Shown here in pieces: positions 34,604 through 45,116 of a DNA stretch of 64,000 nt. Source of the stretch: Kocuria tytonis (GTDB lineage Bacteria; Actinomycetota; Actinomycetes; Actinomycetales; Micrococcaceae). How positions within the stretch are numbered: position 1 is the first letter of the stretch; each line of letters starts with the position of its first letter. Where the stretch lies: assembly GCF_003226895.2 (NCBI RefSeq), contig NZ_PNJG02000002.1, positions 620,001-684,000 on the forward strand. Reading direction: 5' to 3'. The notes under the pieces were generated by a model. It had not been told where the DNA came from and ran no database searches. It worked only from the letters and a program-made list of their open reading frames with translations. The translations under genes and the position numbers were made by a program.

Positions 34604-34906
34604 ATGCATCTGCAGCCCAAGGATCAGGAGAAGCTTCTGGTGGTGGTCGCCGCCGATCTCGCGCGCCGACGCCAGGCGCGGGGGCTCAAGCTGAACTACC
34701 CCGAGGCGATCGCCATCATCACGTACGAGCTCCTGGAGGGCGCGCGTGACGGCCGCACCGTGGCGGACCTGATGAGCTGGGGGAGCACCATCCTCACCCG
34801 GGACGACGTCATGGAGGGTGTCCCGGAGATGATCCCGGACGTCCAGGTGGAAGCCACGTTCCCGGACGGCACCAAGCTCGTGACCGTTCACGACCCCATC
34901 CGCTGA
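34604..34906 (+). CDS. ureA: Urease gamma subunit
   Basis: The 100-residue structural subunit has family blocks [71 protein letters not shown]. With UreB and UreC it forms the (abc)3 urease that hydrolyses urea to ammonia and carbamate in the cytosol. The ATG at 34604 follows GGAGGGA. First gene of the operon; ureB follows after 19 bp. Confidence 0.96.
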   Translation: MHLQPKDQEKLLVVVAADLARRRQARGLKLNYPEAIAIITYELLEGARDGRTVADLMSWGSTILTRDDVMEGVPEMIPDVQVEATFPDGTKLVTVHDPIR

Positions 34907-34925
34907 CACCCCGCGAGGAGCACCC

Positions 34926-35357
34926 ATGACACCCGGAGAGTACGTTCTGGCGGACGCCCCCGTCGTCTGCAACGAGGGCCGCGAGGCCATCACCCTGGAG
35001 GTCCTCAACCGCGGGGACCGCCCCGTGCAGGTGGGCTCGCACTTCCACTTCGCGGAGGCCAACCGCGCCCTGCGGTTCGACCGCGACAAAGCCGTGGGGC
35101 ACCGCCTGGACATTCCCGCCGGCACAGCGGTGCGGCTGGAGCCAGGGGACTCCACCACGGTGCGTCTGATCCCCCTGGGCGGGGACCGCATCGTCCACGG
35201 GTTCCGCGACCTCATGGACGGTCCCCTGGACGCCCACGAGCCGGCCTCCCTGGACGACGACGCCGCGACCGTCACCCCCGCACGTCACCGTTCCGCCGCG
35301 GGGGACGCCCCGGAGCCGCTGCGCGAGCGCGAGGGCTTCTCCAACGAGACCCGCTGA
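34926..35357 (+). CDS. ureB: Urease beta subunit
   Basis: The 143-residue subunit has a typical core (MTPGEYVLADAPVVCNEGRE; VGSHFHFAEANRALRFDRDKAVGHRLDIPAGTAVRLEPG; VRLIPLGG). The conserved HFHFFE-like segment lies near residue 40. The C-terminal tail of about 30 residues after HGFRDLMDGPLD is longer than in Klebsiella UreB (about 106 residues), as often seen in actinobacteria. An AGGAG site precedes the ATG. Confidence 0.96.
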   Translation: MTPGEYVLADAPVVCNEGREAITLEVLNRGDRPVQVGSHFHFAEANRALRFDRDKAVGHRLDIPAGTAVRLEPGDSTTVRLIPLGGDRIVHGFRDLMDGPLDAHEPASLDDDAATVTPARHRSAAGDAPEPLREREGFSNETR

Positions 35358-35426
35358 GCCCGCCCGGCCCACGGGACGGCACGACGTCGACCACCACGCT
35401 GAACACGCCAGACAAGAAGGTCAACC

Positions 35427-37142
35427 ATGAGCTTTGAGATGAGCAGGGACCAGTACGCGAGCCTGTACGGGCCCACCACCGGGGACGCCGTGCGCCTGGC
35501 GGACACCGAACTCTTCGCACGCGTCGAGAAGGACCTCACGACTCCCGGTGAGGAGGCCGTGTTCGGTGGCGGCAAGGTGGTCCGGGACGGCATGGGTCAG
35601 AACGGCCAGCTGGTGCGGGACGTGGGGATCCCGGACCTGGTGATCACCAACGTGGTGATCATCGACTGGACGGGGATCTACAAGGCGGACGTGGCCGTGC
35701 GCGACGGTCACATCCTGAAGATCGGCAAGGCCGGCAACCCCCACATCATGAACGGCGTGGACATCGTGATCGGCGTGGCCACGGACGTGGTCGCCGGTGA
35801 GGGCAAGATCCTCACGGCGGGCGGGATCGACTCCCACATCCACTTCATCAGCCCGGACCAGATCGAGACCGCGCTGGTCTCCGGCATCACCACCATGATC
35901 GGCGGCGGCACGGGGCCCAGTGAGTCCTCGAAGGCCACCACCATCACCCCCGGTGAGTGGAACATCCACAACATGCTGCGCTCCTTCGAGGAGTTCCCCA
36001 TGAACTTCGGGCTGCTCGGCAAGGGCCACGGCTCGTCCATCTCGCCCATGGCGGAGCAGATCCGGGCCGGGGCGATCGGGCTGAAGATTCATGAGGACTG
36101 GGGCGCCACGCCGTCGTCCATCAACACGTCCCTGCAGGTGGCGGACGAGTACGACGTCCAGGTGGCCATTCACACGGACACCCTGAACGAGGCGGGCTTC
36201 GTGGAGGACACCCGCGCGGCGATCGCCGGGCGCGTGATCCACACGTTCCACACCGAGGGCGCGGGCGGCGGTCACGCCCCGGACATCATCGAGCTGGCGC
36301 AGGACCCCAACATCCTCCCGGCGTCCACCAACCCCACGCTGCCGTACACGCGCAACACCATCGAGGAGCACCTGGACATGCTCATGGTGTGCCACCACCT
36401 CAACCCGGACATCCCGGAGGACGTGGCGTTCGCGGACTCGCGCATCCGCAAGGAGACCATTGCCGCGGAGGACGTGCTGCAGGACATGGGCATCTTCTCC
36501 ATGACCTCCTCGGACTCGCAGGCCATGGGCCGCGTGGGCGAGGTGGTGCTGCGCACGTGGCAGGTGGCGGACTCCATGAAGCGCCAGCGCGGCGCCCTGC
36601 CCGAGGACGAGGGCACGGGCGGCGACAACCACCGCATCAAGCGCTTCATCTCCAAGTACACGATCAACCCCGCGATCGCCCACGGCGTCTCCCACGCGGT
36701 GGGTTCCGTGGAGGAGGGCAAGTTCGCGGACCTCGTGCTGTGGGAGCCCAAGTTCTTCGGGGTGAAGCCGGACCTGATCATCAAGGGCGGCCAGATGGTC
36801 CACGGCGTGATGGGCGATCCGAACGCATCCATCCCTACACCGCAGCCCCGCTGGTACCGCAAGGCGTTCGGCGCCTACGGCAAGGCGGCCGCCCGCTCCT
36901 CCATCACGTTCATGTCCCAGGCCTCCATCCGGGCCGGGGTGCCCCGCTCGCTCGGTCTGGAGAAGGTGGTCCGCGAGTGCAGGAACATCCGCTCCCTGAC
37001 CAAGGCGGACATGAAGTTCAACGGCGAGACCCCGCAGCTGCGCGTGGACCCGGAGACGTACGAGGTGCGCGTGGACGGCACGCCCGTCAGCTGCGAGCCC
37101 CGCACCGAGCTGCCCATGGCGCAGCGCTACTTCATGTTCTGA
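35427..37142 (+). CDS. ureC: Urease alpha (catalytic) subunit
   Basis: The 571-residue catalytic subunit has the whole binuclear nickel site: His137 and His139 (HIHF), the carbamylated Lys220 in GLKIHEDWG, His222, the His of IHTDTLNE, the His of [13 protein letters not shown] and Asp363 in SSDSQAMGR. The flap Cys/His segment MVCHHLNP is present. Length and motifs indicate a functional enzyme. It needs UreEFGD for nickel and CO2 loading. Confidence 0.97.
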   Translation: MSFEMSRDQYASLYGPTTGDAVRLADTELFARVEKDLTTPGEEAVFGGGKVVRDGMGQNGQLVRDVGIPDLVITNVVIIDWTGIYKADVAVRDGHILKIGKAGNPHIMNGVDIVIGVATDVVAGEGKILTAGGIDSHIHFISPDQIETALVSGITTMIGGGTGPSESSKATTITPGEWNIHNMLRSFEEFPMNFGLLGKGHGSSISPMAEQIRAGAIGLKIHEDWGATPSSINTSLQVADEYDVQVAIHTDTLNEAGFVEDTRAAIAGRVIHTFHTEGAGGGHAPDIIELAQDPNILPASTNPTLPYTRNTIEEHLDMLMVCHHLNPDIPEDVAFADSRIRKETIAAEDVLQDMGIFSMTSSDSQAMGRVGEVVLRTWQVADSMKRQRGALPEDEGTGGDNHRIKRFISKYTINPAIAHGVSHAVGSVEEGKFADLVLWEPKFFGVKPDLIIKGGQMVHGVMGDPNASIPTPQPRWYRKAFGAYGKAAARSSITFMSQASIRAGVPRSLGLEKVVRECRNIRSLTKADMKFNGETPQLRVDPETYEVRVDGTPVSCEPRTELPMAQRYFMF

Positions 37143-37177
37143 CGTCGCCCCCGGCTCCGTGCCCGGGCCCCGGTCAC

Positions 37178-37192
37178 GACGACGCCGCACGG
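37178..37192 (+). repeat. Dispersed 15-mer GACGACGCCGCACGG, copy 1
   Basis: Exact copies of this 15-mer also occur at 47931-47945 and 56630-56644. Shorter matches (13-14 nt) lie at 31405 and 55412. This copy is intergenic, in the ureC-ureE gap. Confidence 0.5.
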
Positions 37193-37289
37193 CCCGGTCC
37201 GCGCGCCCGTTCCGTTCGCATCCGTCGGGGCCCGGCTGCGGAGCCCCGCACCACGTCCCCCAACACCTGACAGCAAAGGGAGAGCACCC

Positions 37290-37850
37290 GTGATCGTCAC
37301 CGAGATCCTGGGCAACATCCACGAGGAGAGCGGCCGCGAGCTGGTGGCCGGGCGCCACGTGGAGAGGGTGGTGCTGCCCAGCACCGAGCTCGTGAAGCGC
37401 ATCCAGCGCCTCACCACGGACCACGACCGTGAGATCGGTCTCCGCCTGCCCGCCGGGGCGCCGGACCTGAAGGACGGGGACGTCGTCGCCGTCGAGGACG
37501 CGGCTCAGGACGGGACCGGGGAGAGCCACGGCCACGGGGCCGCGAACCACGACCACGCGGAGCACCCCGGCGGGGGGCGGGGCAACGCCGTGGTGGTGCA
37601 GGTGCTCCCCACGGACGTGCTGGTGATCGGCGCCCGCTCCATCGTGGAGATGGCGTTCGTGGCGCACAGCCTGGGCAACCGGCACCTGCAGGCGCAGTTC
37701 TTCGGGGCGGACAGCGAGTACGGGGCCGAGGTGATGGTGGTGCAGTACGACCACACGGTGCAGGACTTCCTGGACCACCACGGGGTGCCGTACTCCCGCC
37801 AGGAACGGATCATGCCCGTGCCGTTCCGCCACGCCGAGCACACGCACTGA
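37290..37850 (+). CDS. ureE: Urease accessory protein UreE (nickel chaperone)
   Basis: The 186-residue protein has UreE N-domain residues 1-70 (VLPSTELVKRIQRLTTDHDREIGLRL) and the C-terminal metal domain (VVQVLPTDVLVIGARS; AHSLGNRHLQAQFF; VQYDHTVQDFLDHHGVPY). A His/Asp-rich insert in the middle (about residues 76-90) and terminal HAEHTH provide extra nickel ligands. It delivers Ni2+ to UreG. It ends 4 bp before ureF. Confidence 0.93.
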   Translation: MIVTEILGNIHEESGRELVAGRHVERVVLPSTELVKRIQRLTTDHDREIGLRLPAGAPDLKDGDVVAVEDAAQDGTGESHGHGAANHDHAEHPGGGRGNAVVVQVLPTDVLVIGARSIVEMAFVAHSLGNRHLQAQFFGADSEYGAEVMVVQYDHTVQDFLDHHGVPYSRQERIMPVPFRHAEHTH

Positions 37851-37854
37851 TCCG

Positions 37855-38559
37855 GTGACGGACCCGAGCCTGAGCGGGATCCTGGGGCTGATGCAGCTCA
37901 CGGACTCCGCCCTGCCCACCGGCGCTTTCAGCCACTCCATGGGCTTCGAGACGTACATGGCCGCGGAGCAGCTGGAGGATGAGGCGAGCTTCGCCGCGTG
38001 GCTGGAGATGTTCGTGGACCAGCAGCTCACGTACACGGACACCCTGGCCATCCGGCTGGTGTACGCCGCCACGGACTTCGAGCGGATCGAGGACCTGGAC
38101 GAGCTCGTCACCGCGCAGGCCCTGCCCCGCCAGATCCGCGAGAGCGGGATGACCATGGGCCGGCGGCTGCTGAGCATCGGGGCCCGCAGCTACCCCGGCG
38201 AGTGGGTGCGGCGCTACCAGCAGGGCGTCGCGGAGGAGCGCATGCACGGCCACCAGGCCACCGTGTGGGGCGTGCTCGCCCGTGGCCTGGACGTCCCCGA
38301 GGACACTGCCGTGGCCTCCCACGTGTACGCCACGGTGATCTCCCTGACGCAGAACGCGGTGCGCGGCATCCCGCTGGGCCAGAACACGGGCCAGGCGGTG
38401 ATCCGGGAGGCGCAGGACTGGGTGGACCGCGCCGTCGTGACCTCGCGGGAACTGGTGGCGCAGGGGATCGCCGAGGAGGTCCTCGGCGCCGTGGCCCCCG
38501 GCCTGGAGATCGCCCAGATGAACCACGAACGGCAGCGGGCCAGGCTCTTCATGAGCTGA
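37855..38559 (+). CDS. ureF: Urease accessory protein UreF
   Basis: The 234-residue helical protein has [24 protein letters not shown] near the N-terminus, the family hallmark. The [14 protein letters not shown] and [16 protein letters not shown] segments follow, and the [14 protein letters not shown] loop is present. UreF acts with UreD and UreG as GTPase regulator of nickel insertion. The GTG start lies 4 bp after the ureE stop, indicating coupling. Confidence 0.94.
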   Translation: MTDPSLSGILGLMQLTDSALPTGAFSHSMGFETYMAAEQLEDEASFAAWLEMFVDQQLTYTDTLAIRLVYAATDFERIEDLDELVTAQALPRQIRESGMTMGRRLLSIGARSYPGEWVRRYQQGVAEERMHGHQATVWGVLARGLDVPEDTAVASHVYATVISLTQNAVRGIPLGQNTGQAVIREAQDWVDRAVVTSRELVAQGIAEEVLGAVAPGLEIAQMNHERQRARLFMS

Positions 38560-38711
38560 GGCCCACGACGCCGCCGCGCGGCCAGACCGGGCGCACCGGG
38601 CCCGGTCACCCGGGAGCCGCAGGAACGCACGAACCGCGCGGCCGCAGGGGCCGGTGGAACGCACAAGACATCACGAGAACGAGAACCACCACGAGCAGCA
38701 GGAGGAACAGC

Positions 38712-39323
38712 ATGGACCCCGTCATCATCGGTGTGGGAGGCCCCGTGGGAGCGGGCAAGACGCAGCTGGTGGAGCGCCTGACGCGCGCCATGAGCCACGA
38801 GATCTCCATGGCCGCGATCACCAACGACATCTACACGATCGAGGACGCCAAGATCCTGGCGCGCAATTCGGTGCTGCCGGAGGAGCGGATCATCGGCCTG
38901 GAGACCGGCGGCTGCCCGCACACCGCCATCCGCGAGGACACCTCCATGAACGAGGCCGCGATCGAGCAGCTCAAGAAGCGCTTCCCGGACCTGCAGGTGA
39001 TCTTCGTGGAGTCCGGCGGGGACAACCTCTCCGCCACGTTCAGCCCCGAGCTGGTGGACTTCTCCATCTACGTGATCGACGTGGCCCAGGGCGAGAAGAT
39101 CCCCCGCAAGGCCGGGCAGGGCATGATCAAGTCGGACCTGTTCATCATCAACAAGACGGACCTGGCTCCCCACGTGGGCGCGGACCTGGGCGTGATGGCG
39201 GAGGACTCCAAGGTGTTCCGCAAGGACAAGCCCTTCGCGTTCACCAACCTCAAGACGGACGAGGGGCTCGAGCGCGTCCAGGAGTGGCTCCGCAACGACG
39301 TCCTGATGCTCGACCTTGCCTGA
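38712..39323 (+). CDS. ureG: Urease accessory GTPase UreG
   Basis: This 203-residue SIMIBI GTPase has P-loop GGPVGAGKT (residues 8-16), the nickel-binding CPH motif in [13 protein letters not shown], switch strand [19 protein letters not shown] and guanine motif [13 protein letters not shown]. It powers nickel transfer into UreC. The ATG at 38712 has GGAGG at 38701. The 152-bp gap after ureF contains no gene. Confidence 0.96.
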   Translation: MDPVIIGVGGPVGAGKTQLVERLTRAMSHEISMAAITNDIYTIEDAKILARNSVLPEERIIGLETGGCPHTAIREDTSMNEAAIEQLKKRFPDLQVIFVESGGDNLSATFSPELVDFSIYVIDVAQGEKIPRKAGQGMIKSDLFIINKTDLAPHVGADLGVMAEDSKVFRKDKPFAFTNLKTDEGLERVQEWLRNDVLMLDLA

Positions 39324-40335
39324 GACGCCCGCCACCGCCGGCACCACGACGCCGCCCGCCGGCACTGCGGCGTCGTCGTCCTCCCCGTCGTGGGCGGGGC
39401 AGCTGCGGCTGACCGTGGCCGAGCGAACGGGGCGGTCCTACGCTGCGCGGCAGTACCACGAGGGTGCCCTGCGCGTGCTGCGACCGCACTACCTGGACCG
39501 CTCCGGGCAGGTCACGTACACGGTGATCAACCCCGGGGGCGCGTACTTCGGCGCGGACGCCTACCTGCTGGACGTGGCCGTGGACCGGGACGCGTCCCTC
39601 GCGCTGACCACGCAGTCCGCGACCAAGGTGTACCGCACCCCGCAGGGCCCGGCGTCCCAGGAGATGACCGTGCGGCTGGGACCCGGCAGCGTGCTCGAGT
39701 ACGTGCCGGACCAGCTGATCGTGTACCGGGGAGGGTCCTACATCCAGCGCACGCGCGTGGACATGGATCCCACGGCGTCCCTGGTGCTGGCGGAGATCGT
39801 CACGCCCGGGTGGTCCCCGTCCGGGGAGTCCTTCGCGTACGACGAGCTGCGGATGCGCACCGAGGTGCGGGTGACGCCACCGCGTCCGGAACCGCCGGAG
39901 GCAGAGGCGTCGGCGGGTGCTGCGGAGCCGACCGACGGACCGCGCGAGGGCGACACCCCGACGTCGTCAGACCATGACCCCGCCGCCCGCCCGCGGCGCC
40001 TCGTGGTGGACCAGCTGCGGATCCGTCCCGGTGCCCACGGGGACATGACCGGGGTGGGGTTCATGGAGGGCTTCAGCCACACGGGCCAGCTGGTGATCGC
40101 TGACGCGCGCCTCACGGACGAGGTCTACGAGGGCCTGACCGAGCTCGTGGATACCTCCACCACCCACTCGGGCATCACCCGCGCCGGGGTGGGTGAACCG
40201 TACGGCGTGCGGTGCGTGTGCGTGCGCTCCCTGGCGCACTCCACCGAGGACATCGCCGCCCTGCACCGCGCCGTGGTGAACCTGCTGCGGCAGCGGTGGC
40301 GCGCGCAGCCGCCGCTGCGGCTGCGCAAGTACTGA
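39316..40335 (+). CDS. ureD: Urease accessory protein UreD/UreH
   Basis: The 339-residue protein is the scaffold that holds UreF and UreG on the apo-urease. Family segments [51 protein letters not shown] and [13 protein letters not shown] are present. A TTG start at 39316 overlaps the ureG stop; this fits coupling but is not certain. An Ala/Glu-rich insert with no family match (about residues 195-222) sits in the middle. The gene comes last in the assembly set. Confidence 0.9.
   Translation: MPETPATAGTTTPPAGTAASSSSPSWAGQLRLTVAERTGRSYAARQYHEGALRVLRPHYLDRSGQVTYTVINPGGAYFGADAYLLDVAVDRDASLALTTQSATKVYRTPQGPASQEMTVRLGPGSVLEYVPDQLIVYRGGSYIQRTRVDMDPTASLVLAEIVTPGWSPSGESFAYDELRMRTEVRVTPPRPEPPEAEASAGAAEPTDGPREGDTPTSSDHDPAARPRRLVVDQLRIRPGAHGDMTGVGFMEGFSHTGQLVIADARLTDEVYEGLTELVDTSTTHSGITRAGVGEPYGVRCVCVRSLAHSTEDIAALHRAVVNLLRQRWRAQPPLRLRKY
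39346..39376. repeat. Hairpin inside the 5' end of ureD
   Basis: A 10-bp perfect stem (39346-39355 with 39367-39376) has ACGACGCCGC / GCGGCGTCGT arms, the same motif as the hpaD-hpaH hairpin. It lies 30 bp after the ureD start codon and could reduce ureD translation. Confidence 0.4.
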
Positions 40336-40418
40336 CGGCGTCGCCCGGCCGCCCGTCCCCGTGTGACCCGTGGGCCCCTGAAGACCACCGAACCGAACCG
40401 ACCGCCCCGAGGAGAACC

Positions 40419-41561
40419 GTGTCCGCTTCCCATCCCACGCTCTACCGCCGCTACGTGGCGGAGCGGGCCCACCTGCCGCTGCGCGTCCGGGTGGGTCTCA
40501 CCCTCTCCGCGGTGGCCGCCCTGCACCTGCTCGCCGCGGGTCTGCTGGCGACGGCGCTCGCCCCCGGCGCCGAGCCACTCGCCCTGGGCGTGGTGCTCAC
40601 CGCGTACGCCGCTGGCATGAAGCACAGCTACGACTGGGACCACATCTCCGCGATCGACAACTCCACGCGCAAGTTCGTGTCCGAGGGCATGAACCCGGCG
40701 AGCGTGGGCTTCGCGTTCAGCCTGGGCCACTCCCTGGTGGTGACCATTGCCGGGGTCATGGTGGTGGCCGGTGCGCAGTTCGTGCACGGCGCGTTCGAGG
40801 AGGGCAGCTCCGCGAACCACGTGCTCGGGCTGATCGGTGCGGGGGTCTCCGGGGTGTACCTGCTGGTGCTCGGGCTCTACAACGCGAGCATCTCGGTGGG
40901 TCTGGTGCGCCGGGCATCCCGGGGTGCGTCCGCCGGCCAGGGCCACCAGCACGGTCTGGACGGCAACTGGGGGCTCGTCTCCCGGCTGCTGCGCAAGCCC
41001 CTCCAGCGGGTGCGGCAGCCCCGGGACATCTTCGTGCTCGGCTTCCTGTTCGGCCTGGGCTTCGACACCGCCACCACCATCGGGCTGCTGCTGCTCACGG
41101 TCACCGCGTCCCTCGCGGGGGTGCCGGCGCTCGCGCTGATCGGGCTGCCCGTGGCGTTCACCGCCGCCATGACCCTGTGCGACACCCTCAACGGGCTCGG
41201 GATGATGAAGCTCTACTCCACGGCGCTGACCGAGACCGGCACCCGGATGCGGTTCAACGCCACCGTCACCATGATCTCCGCGGTCTCCGCGCTGTTCATC
41301 GCCAGCATCACCCTCGGCGGTTTCCTGCACGACCTCCTGGGCCTGGAGGATCCGCTCACTGCAGCGCTCGCGGAGATCGACCTGGGTCAGGCCGGGCTGC
41401 TGCTGATCGCGGTCTTCGCGCTGGTGTGGCTGTGGTTCTGGCGCGCGGCGCGCCCGGGTGCGGGGGCGACGTCGCCCGCGGGCTCCGCGACGCCGGGGAA
41501 CGGCCCGGGGGAGTCCCGTTCGGGGAGCGCGCCCGTGAACAGGCCGGGGGCGGAGTCCTGA
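40419..41561 (+). CDS. Nickel permease of the NiCoT/HoxN family
   Basis: The 380-residue protein has about eight hydrophobic helices. It carries the NiCoT signature as HSYDWDHISAIDNSTR (usual HAxDADHIxAIDNxTR) in helix 2, the LGHSLVV helix and LGFDTATTIGLL. It imports Ni2+ through the membrane for urease, as placement directly after ureD suggests. The GTG at 40419 has GAGGAG 5 nt upstream. Its stop overlaps the next start (TGATG). Confidence 0.88.
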   Translation: MSASHPTLYRRYVAERAHLPLRVRVGLTLSAVAALHLLAAGLLATALAPGAEPLALGVVLTAYAAGMKHSYDWDHISAIDNSTRKFVSEGMNPASVGFAFSLGHSLVVTIAGVMVVAGAQFVHGAFEEGSSANHVLGLIGAGVSGVYLLVLGLYNASISVGLVRRASRGASAGQGHQHGLDGNWGLVSRLLRKPLQRVRQPRDIFVLGFLFGLGFDTATTIGLLLLTVTASLAGVPALALIGLPVAFTAAMTLCDTLNGLGMMKLYSTALTETGTRMRFNATVTMISAVSALFIASITLGGFLHDLLGLEDPLTAALAEIDLGQAGLLLIAVFALVWLWFWRAARPGAGATSPAGSATPGNGPGESRSGSAPVNRPGAES

Positions 41562-42493
41562 TGGAGGTTCTCCGGGCGGTCGGAACCGTGCTGCGGGGCG
41601 TCTCGCAGATCTTCTTCATCGACAATGTGTGGTCGGGTGCGCTCATCGTGCTGGCCGTGGGGTGGGTGCATCCGTGGATCGCCGTGGCCGTGGTGCTCGG
41701 GGCCCTCGCGCAGACCCTGGGGGCGTGGGCGCTGCTGGGGCGGGAGAGCGTGCGCACCGGGATGATGGGCTACAACGGCGCCCTGGTGGGCGCCGCGGCG
41801 GCCGCCGCGCTGAACCATCCCGTCCCCGCTCTGCTCATGGCCGTGGTGGGCGCGCTCGCGTGCGTTCCCGTGCACGGGATGCTGCAGCGGCTGTTCGGCT
41901 CCCGCACCGTGGGGTGGGCGGCACTGCCGGTGGCCACGGCTCCGTTCTGCCTGGTGGCAGGGGTGCTGTTCGACCTGGTGCTTCCCCTGGTCGGCTCGGG
42001 AACCCCGACCACGGGTTCCGGGGTTCCGGGCGTGGCGCTGGGTGCCCTCAACAGCTTCTCGGAGGTCGTGCTCGCGGACGGGGCGGTGCCCGGAGCGCTG
42101 ATCGTGATCGCGCTGTTCGTGGGCGGGATCCGGATCGGCCTGTTCGGGCTGCTGGGCAGCCTGGTGGCGCTGGCGGGTGCGCTGCTGGCCGGCGACGGCG
42201 TGGTGCAGGCCTCCTCGGGTCTGCTCGGCTACTCGGCCGTGCTGGTCTCGATCGCCCTGGGCGCCGTGGTGTGGAACGACCGGCCGCTGTGGGCCCGGAT
42301 CACCGGTGCCGTGGTGGGCGTGGCGCTGACCATGGTGCTGCAGCCCCTGCTCGCGGTGCTGCCCGTGCCGGTGTACACGTGGCCGTTCCTGCTGAGCATG
42401 TGGCTGCTGATGCTGGTGGTCGCCGCGGTCACCCGGACACGGCGTGCAGCCGGAGGTACGCCCAGGCGGACGGCAGTCGCGCCAATCCCATGA
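41561..42493 (+). CDS. Urea transporter (UT family)
   Basis: The 310-residue protein has about ten hydrophobic helices in two related halves. Each half carries the UT pattern: GYNGALVGAA in the first and GLLGYSAVLVSIALG in the second, with FIDN and NSFSEVVLADG filter-like loops. UT-type channels let urea diffuse into the cell. The gene is fused by stop/start overlap to the nickel permease, so the operon brings in both the substrate and the metal of urease. Confidence 0.83.
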   Translation: MEVLRAVGTVLRGVSQIFFIDNVWSGALIVLAVGWVHPWIAVAVVLGALAQTLGAWALLGRESVRTGMMGYNGALVGAAAAAALNHPVPALLMAVVGALACVPVHGMLQRLFGSRTVGWAALPVATAPFCLVAGVLFDLVLPLVGSGTPTTGSGVPGVALGALNSFSEVVLADGAVPGALIVIALFVGGIRIGLFGLLGSLVALAGALLAGDGVVQASSGLLGYSAVLVSIALGAVVWNDRPLWARITGAVVGVALTMVLQPLLAVLPVPVYTWPFLLSMWLLMLVVAAVTRTRRAAGGTPRRTAVAPIP

Positions 42494-42962
42494 CGGTGAA
42501 CACGAGGAGACCGCCGATGGGAGGGATCCAGCTCAGGTCCGGTCGCACGAGCGCGCCGCACGCGATGCCCGCCACGAGGAACGGGAACGTCATGGCCATC
42601 AGGATTCTGTCGTAGGACATGCGCGCGGCCGTCACCCGGACGGCGGGGTCCGAGGGCAGCGACCGGTGTGTCCTCGCGGAGACGATGGCGTTCTGCCACC
42701 GCGTCTGGTCCACGTGGGGGTCCGTCCTGGGCAGACCCCGGGACGCAAGTGTGACGGCCCCGAACATCACGAGCAGCGCACCGACGATGATTCCCAGGGC
42801 CCACCAGTCGCGTCCGGTCTCCCGGGGCACGAACCATGCGAGGAGCGGGACTCCCACGAGTTCGAGGACGCAGGCCGGGAGAGCGCGAAGGACGGCTCCG
42901 CGCGGACCGGGGATCGCGGCGTCGTGGCCGGCGGCGTCGTGGACTGTCCCCGAGGTGGTCAT
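42429..42962 (-). CDS. Multi-pass membrane protein, unknown
   Basis: The 177-residue protein has about four hydrophobic helices (VLELVGVPLLAWFVP; WWALGIIVGALLVMFGAVTLA; ILMAMTFPFLVAGIACGAL; IPPIGGLLVFTVMGLARL). It is convergent with the urea transporter and overlaps its 3' end by 65 bp, which is unusual but compatible with both frames. No family was recognised. Confidence 0.6.
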   Translation of the reverse strand: MTTSGTVHDAAGHDAAIPGPRGAVLRALPACVLELVGVPLLAWFVPRETGRDWWALGIIVGALLVMFGAVTLASRGLPRTDPHVDQTRWQNAIVSARTHRSLPSDPAVRVTAARMSYDRILMAMTFPFLVAGIACGALVRPDLSWIPPIGGLLVFTVMGLARLPSAWAYLRLHAVSG

Positions 42963-43107
42963 GGGCTCAATCTAGAGGAACGCATACCCGGGGCGGGACA
43001 CGGCCCGAAGCCCGAGGTCCGGGAATCTTCCCCCGCGGGCCTTCGTTAACCCGGGTGAGGACATGCTCGATCGTCCGAGAAGAGAATCCGAGACAGAAGG
43101 AGACCTC

Positions 43108-44478
43108 ATGGCCTACCGCACAGAGAATCCAGCCACCGGAGTCGTCGAGCAGGAGTTCACCTCCGCAACGGACGCGGACGTCGCCAGCGCCGTCGAGCGC
43201 GCGGACGCCGCCTTCACCTCGTGGCGGAACACCCCCGCCGAGCAGCGCGCCGCCGCGGTGGCCGCCGTGGCGGACGCGTTCCAGGAGCGCGGGGACGAGC
43301 TCGCCCGTGTGATCAGCACCGAGATGGGCAAGCCGTTCAAGCAGGCGCAGGGCGAGGTGGCCCTGTCCTCCGCGATCTACCGCTGGTACGCGGACAACGG
43401 CCCCGCGCTGCTGAAGGAGGAGACCCTGGACGTGGGCGATGACGCCAAGTCCGTGGTGGTCACCGAGCCCGTGGGCGTCCTGATGGGCGTCATGCCCTGG
43501 AACTTCCCGCAGTACCAGGTGGCCCGTTTCGCGGCACCGAACCTCGTGCTGGGCAACACCGTGCTGCTCAAGCACGCCTCCATCTGCGCCCGCACGGGTG
43601 AGCTGATCGAGGAGATCATGCACGCCGCGGGCATCCCCGAGGACGCGTACATCAACCTGTTCGCGAGCACGGACCAGATCACGGACATCGTCGCGGACCC
43701 GCGCGTGCGCGGCGTCTCCCTGACCGGCAGCGAGGGCGCGGGCAAGGCCGTGGCCCTCACGGCCGCCGAGAACCTGAAGAAGAGCGTGCTCGAGCTGGGC
43801 GGTTCCGACCCGCTGATCGTGCTGGACGACGTCGATGTGGCCAAGACCGCCAAGACGGTCGCCATCACCCGCATGCGCAACGCGGGCCAGGCCTGCAACT
43901 CGCCCAAGCGCATCCTGGTGCCCTCCGGGATGTTCGACGAGTTCGTGCAGACGGTCGTGCAGACCGTCGAGGGCATGACGGTGGGGGATCCCCTGGCCGA
44001 GGACACCAAGATCGGCCCGCTGTCCTCCACGGAGGGCCGCGACGACGCCGTGGCCCAGGTGGAGCGCGCCGTGGCGCAGGGCGCCACCCTGCACACCGGC
44101 GGCAAGGCCTTGGACAAGGACGGTGCCTGGATGGCCCCGGCGGTCCTCACCGGTGTCACCAGCGAGATGGACGCCTACAAGGAGGAGATCTTCGGCCCCG
44201 TGGCCGTGGTCTACTCCTACGACTCGGTGGACGAGGCCGTGGAGATCGCCAACGACTCCCCGTTCGGTCTGTCCGGCTCCGTGTGGGGCCAGGACACCGC
44301 GAAGGCGGAGGAGGTCGCGCGCCGGCTCCAGGTGGGCATGACCTACGTCAACGAGCACGGCACCACCATGCCGGGCCTGCCCTTCGGCGGCGTGCGCCGC
44401 TCCGGCTACGGCCGTGAGCTGGGCCGCTGGGGCTTCGACGAGTTCTCCAACACCAAGCTGGTGCGCGTGGCCGGCTGA
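43108..44478 (+). CDS. gabD: NAD(P)-dependent succinate-semialdehyde dehydrogenase
   Basis: The 456-residue aldehyde dehydrogenase has catalytic Glu229 (ELGGSDP) and Cys263 (GQACNSPKR). The [17 protein letters not shown] segment and the short N-terminus are typical of the GabD1/SSADH group (about 455 residues). It oxidises succinate semialdehyde to succinate for the TCA cycle. It is the logical last step for the HpaI product made at the left of the window, as well as for GABA breakdown. The ATG at 43108 has AAGGAG upstream. Confidence 0.85.
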   Translation: MAYRTENPATGVVEQEFTSATDADVASAVERADAAFTSWRNTPAEQRAAAVAAVADAFQERGDELARVISTEMGKPFKQAQGEVALSSAIYRWYADNGPALLKEETLDVGDDAKSVVVTEPVGVLMGVMPWNFPQYQVARFAAPNLVLGNTVLLKHASICARTGELIEEIMHAAGIPEDAYINLFASTDQITDIVADPRVRGVSLTGSEGAGKAVALTAAENLKKSVLELGGSDPLIVLDDVDVAKTAKTVAITRMRNAGQACNSPKRILVPSGMFDEFVQTVVQTVEGMTVGDPLAEDTKIGPLSSTEGRDDAVAQVERAVAQGATLHTGGKALDKDGAWMAPAVLTGVTSEMDAYKEEIFGPVAVVYSYDSVDEAVEIANDSPFGLSGSVWGQDTAKAEEVARRLQVGMTYVNEHGTTMPGLPFGGVRRSGYGRELGRWGFDEFSNTKLVRVAG

Positions 44479-44498
44479 CGCCGCACGCTCCACCACAC

Positions 44499-44539
44499 GG
44501 GTGCCCGGGGATGCCGTCATGACGGCGCCCCGGGCACCC
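44499..44539. terminator. Terminator after gabD
   Basis: A perfect 12-bp stem (44499-44510 with 44528-44539) has an inner palindrome GCCGTCATGACGGC in the loop. It lies 21 bp after the gabD stop. Confidence 0.75.
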
Positions 44540-44639
44540 CTGCCTCCGGGCACGTTCGTCCCCGGACGACGTCGCCCCGTCGGCGCGCACCACACCACCA
44601 GTTCTCGCGGGGCCCGGCCCCGCTCGGAAAGGAGTCACC

Positions 44640-45116
44640 ATGACGGATCCCCAGAACCTCACCGACCAGGAACGGGCCAACCTGGACCTGGCCAAGGAAT
44701 ACATGCGCATCGCCTACACCCCGGGGGAGGCCAGTGGCGACGCCGTGACCCACCTGTGCGCGCCGGACAACCGCTTCGTGGGACCCACCACGTTCCCCGG
44801 CACCGAGACGCTGGAGCAGTACGCGGACGTCCATGGCGAGCTGATGACCAAGCTGGACGACCTGCACTTCGTGAGCTTCGACGTGGAGTTCGTCAAGGAC
44901 GACCGCGTGGCCCTGCGCTACACCGCCCAGGGAACCCACAAGGGCGCCCCGCACGGTGACATCCAGCCCACCGGCAGGCAGGCCACCTGGACGGCGTGCG
45001 CGCTGTTCCGGGTGGAGAACGGCGAGCTCGTGGAGTTCGTCAAGGAGTGGAACAAGCTGCCCATGTGGGAGCAGCTCGGGTGGCCCGTGGAGGAGTGCCT
45101 GACCTACAGCGACTGA
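44640..45116 (+). CDS. SnoaL-like ester cyclase / NTF2-fold protein
   Basis: The 158-residue cone-shaped alpha+beta fold protein shows the SnoaL pattern (NLDLAKEYMRIAYTPGE; HEL-type helix; VALRYTAQGTHKGAPHGDIQPTGRQATWTACALFRVENGELVEFVKEWNKLPMWEQLGW). Members act as cyclases, hydratases or binding proteins; the substrate is unknown. AGGAG precedes the ATG. It is convergent with the DMT exporter and overlaps it by 13 bp. Confidence 0.75.
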   Translation: MTDPQNLTDQERANLDLAKEYMRIAYTPGEASGDAVTHLCAPDNRFVGPTTFPGTETLEQYADVHGELMTKLDDLHFVSFDVEFVKDDRVALRYTAQGTHKGAPHGDIQPTGRQATWTACALFRVENGELVEFVKEWNKLPMWEQLGWPVEECLTYSD

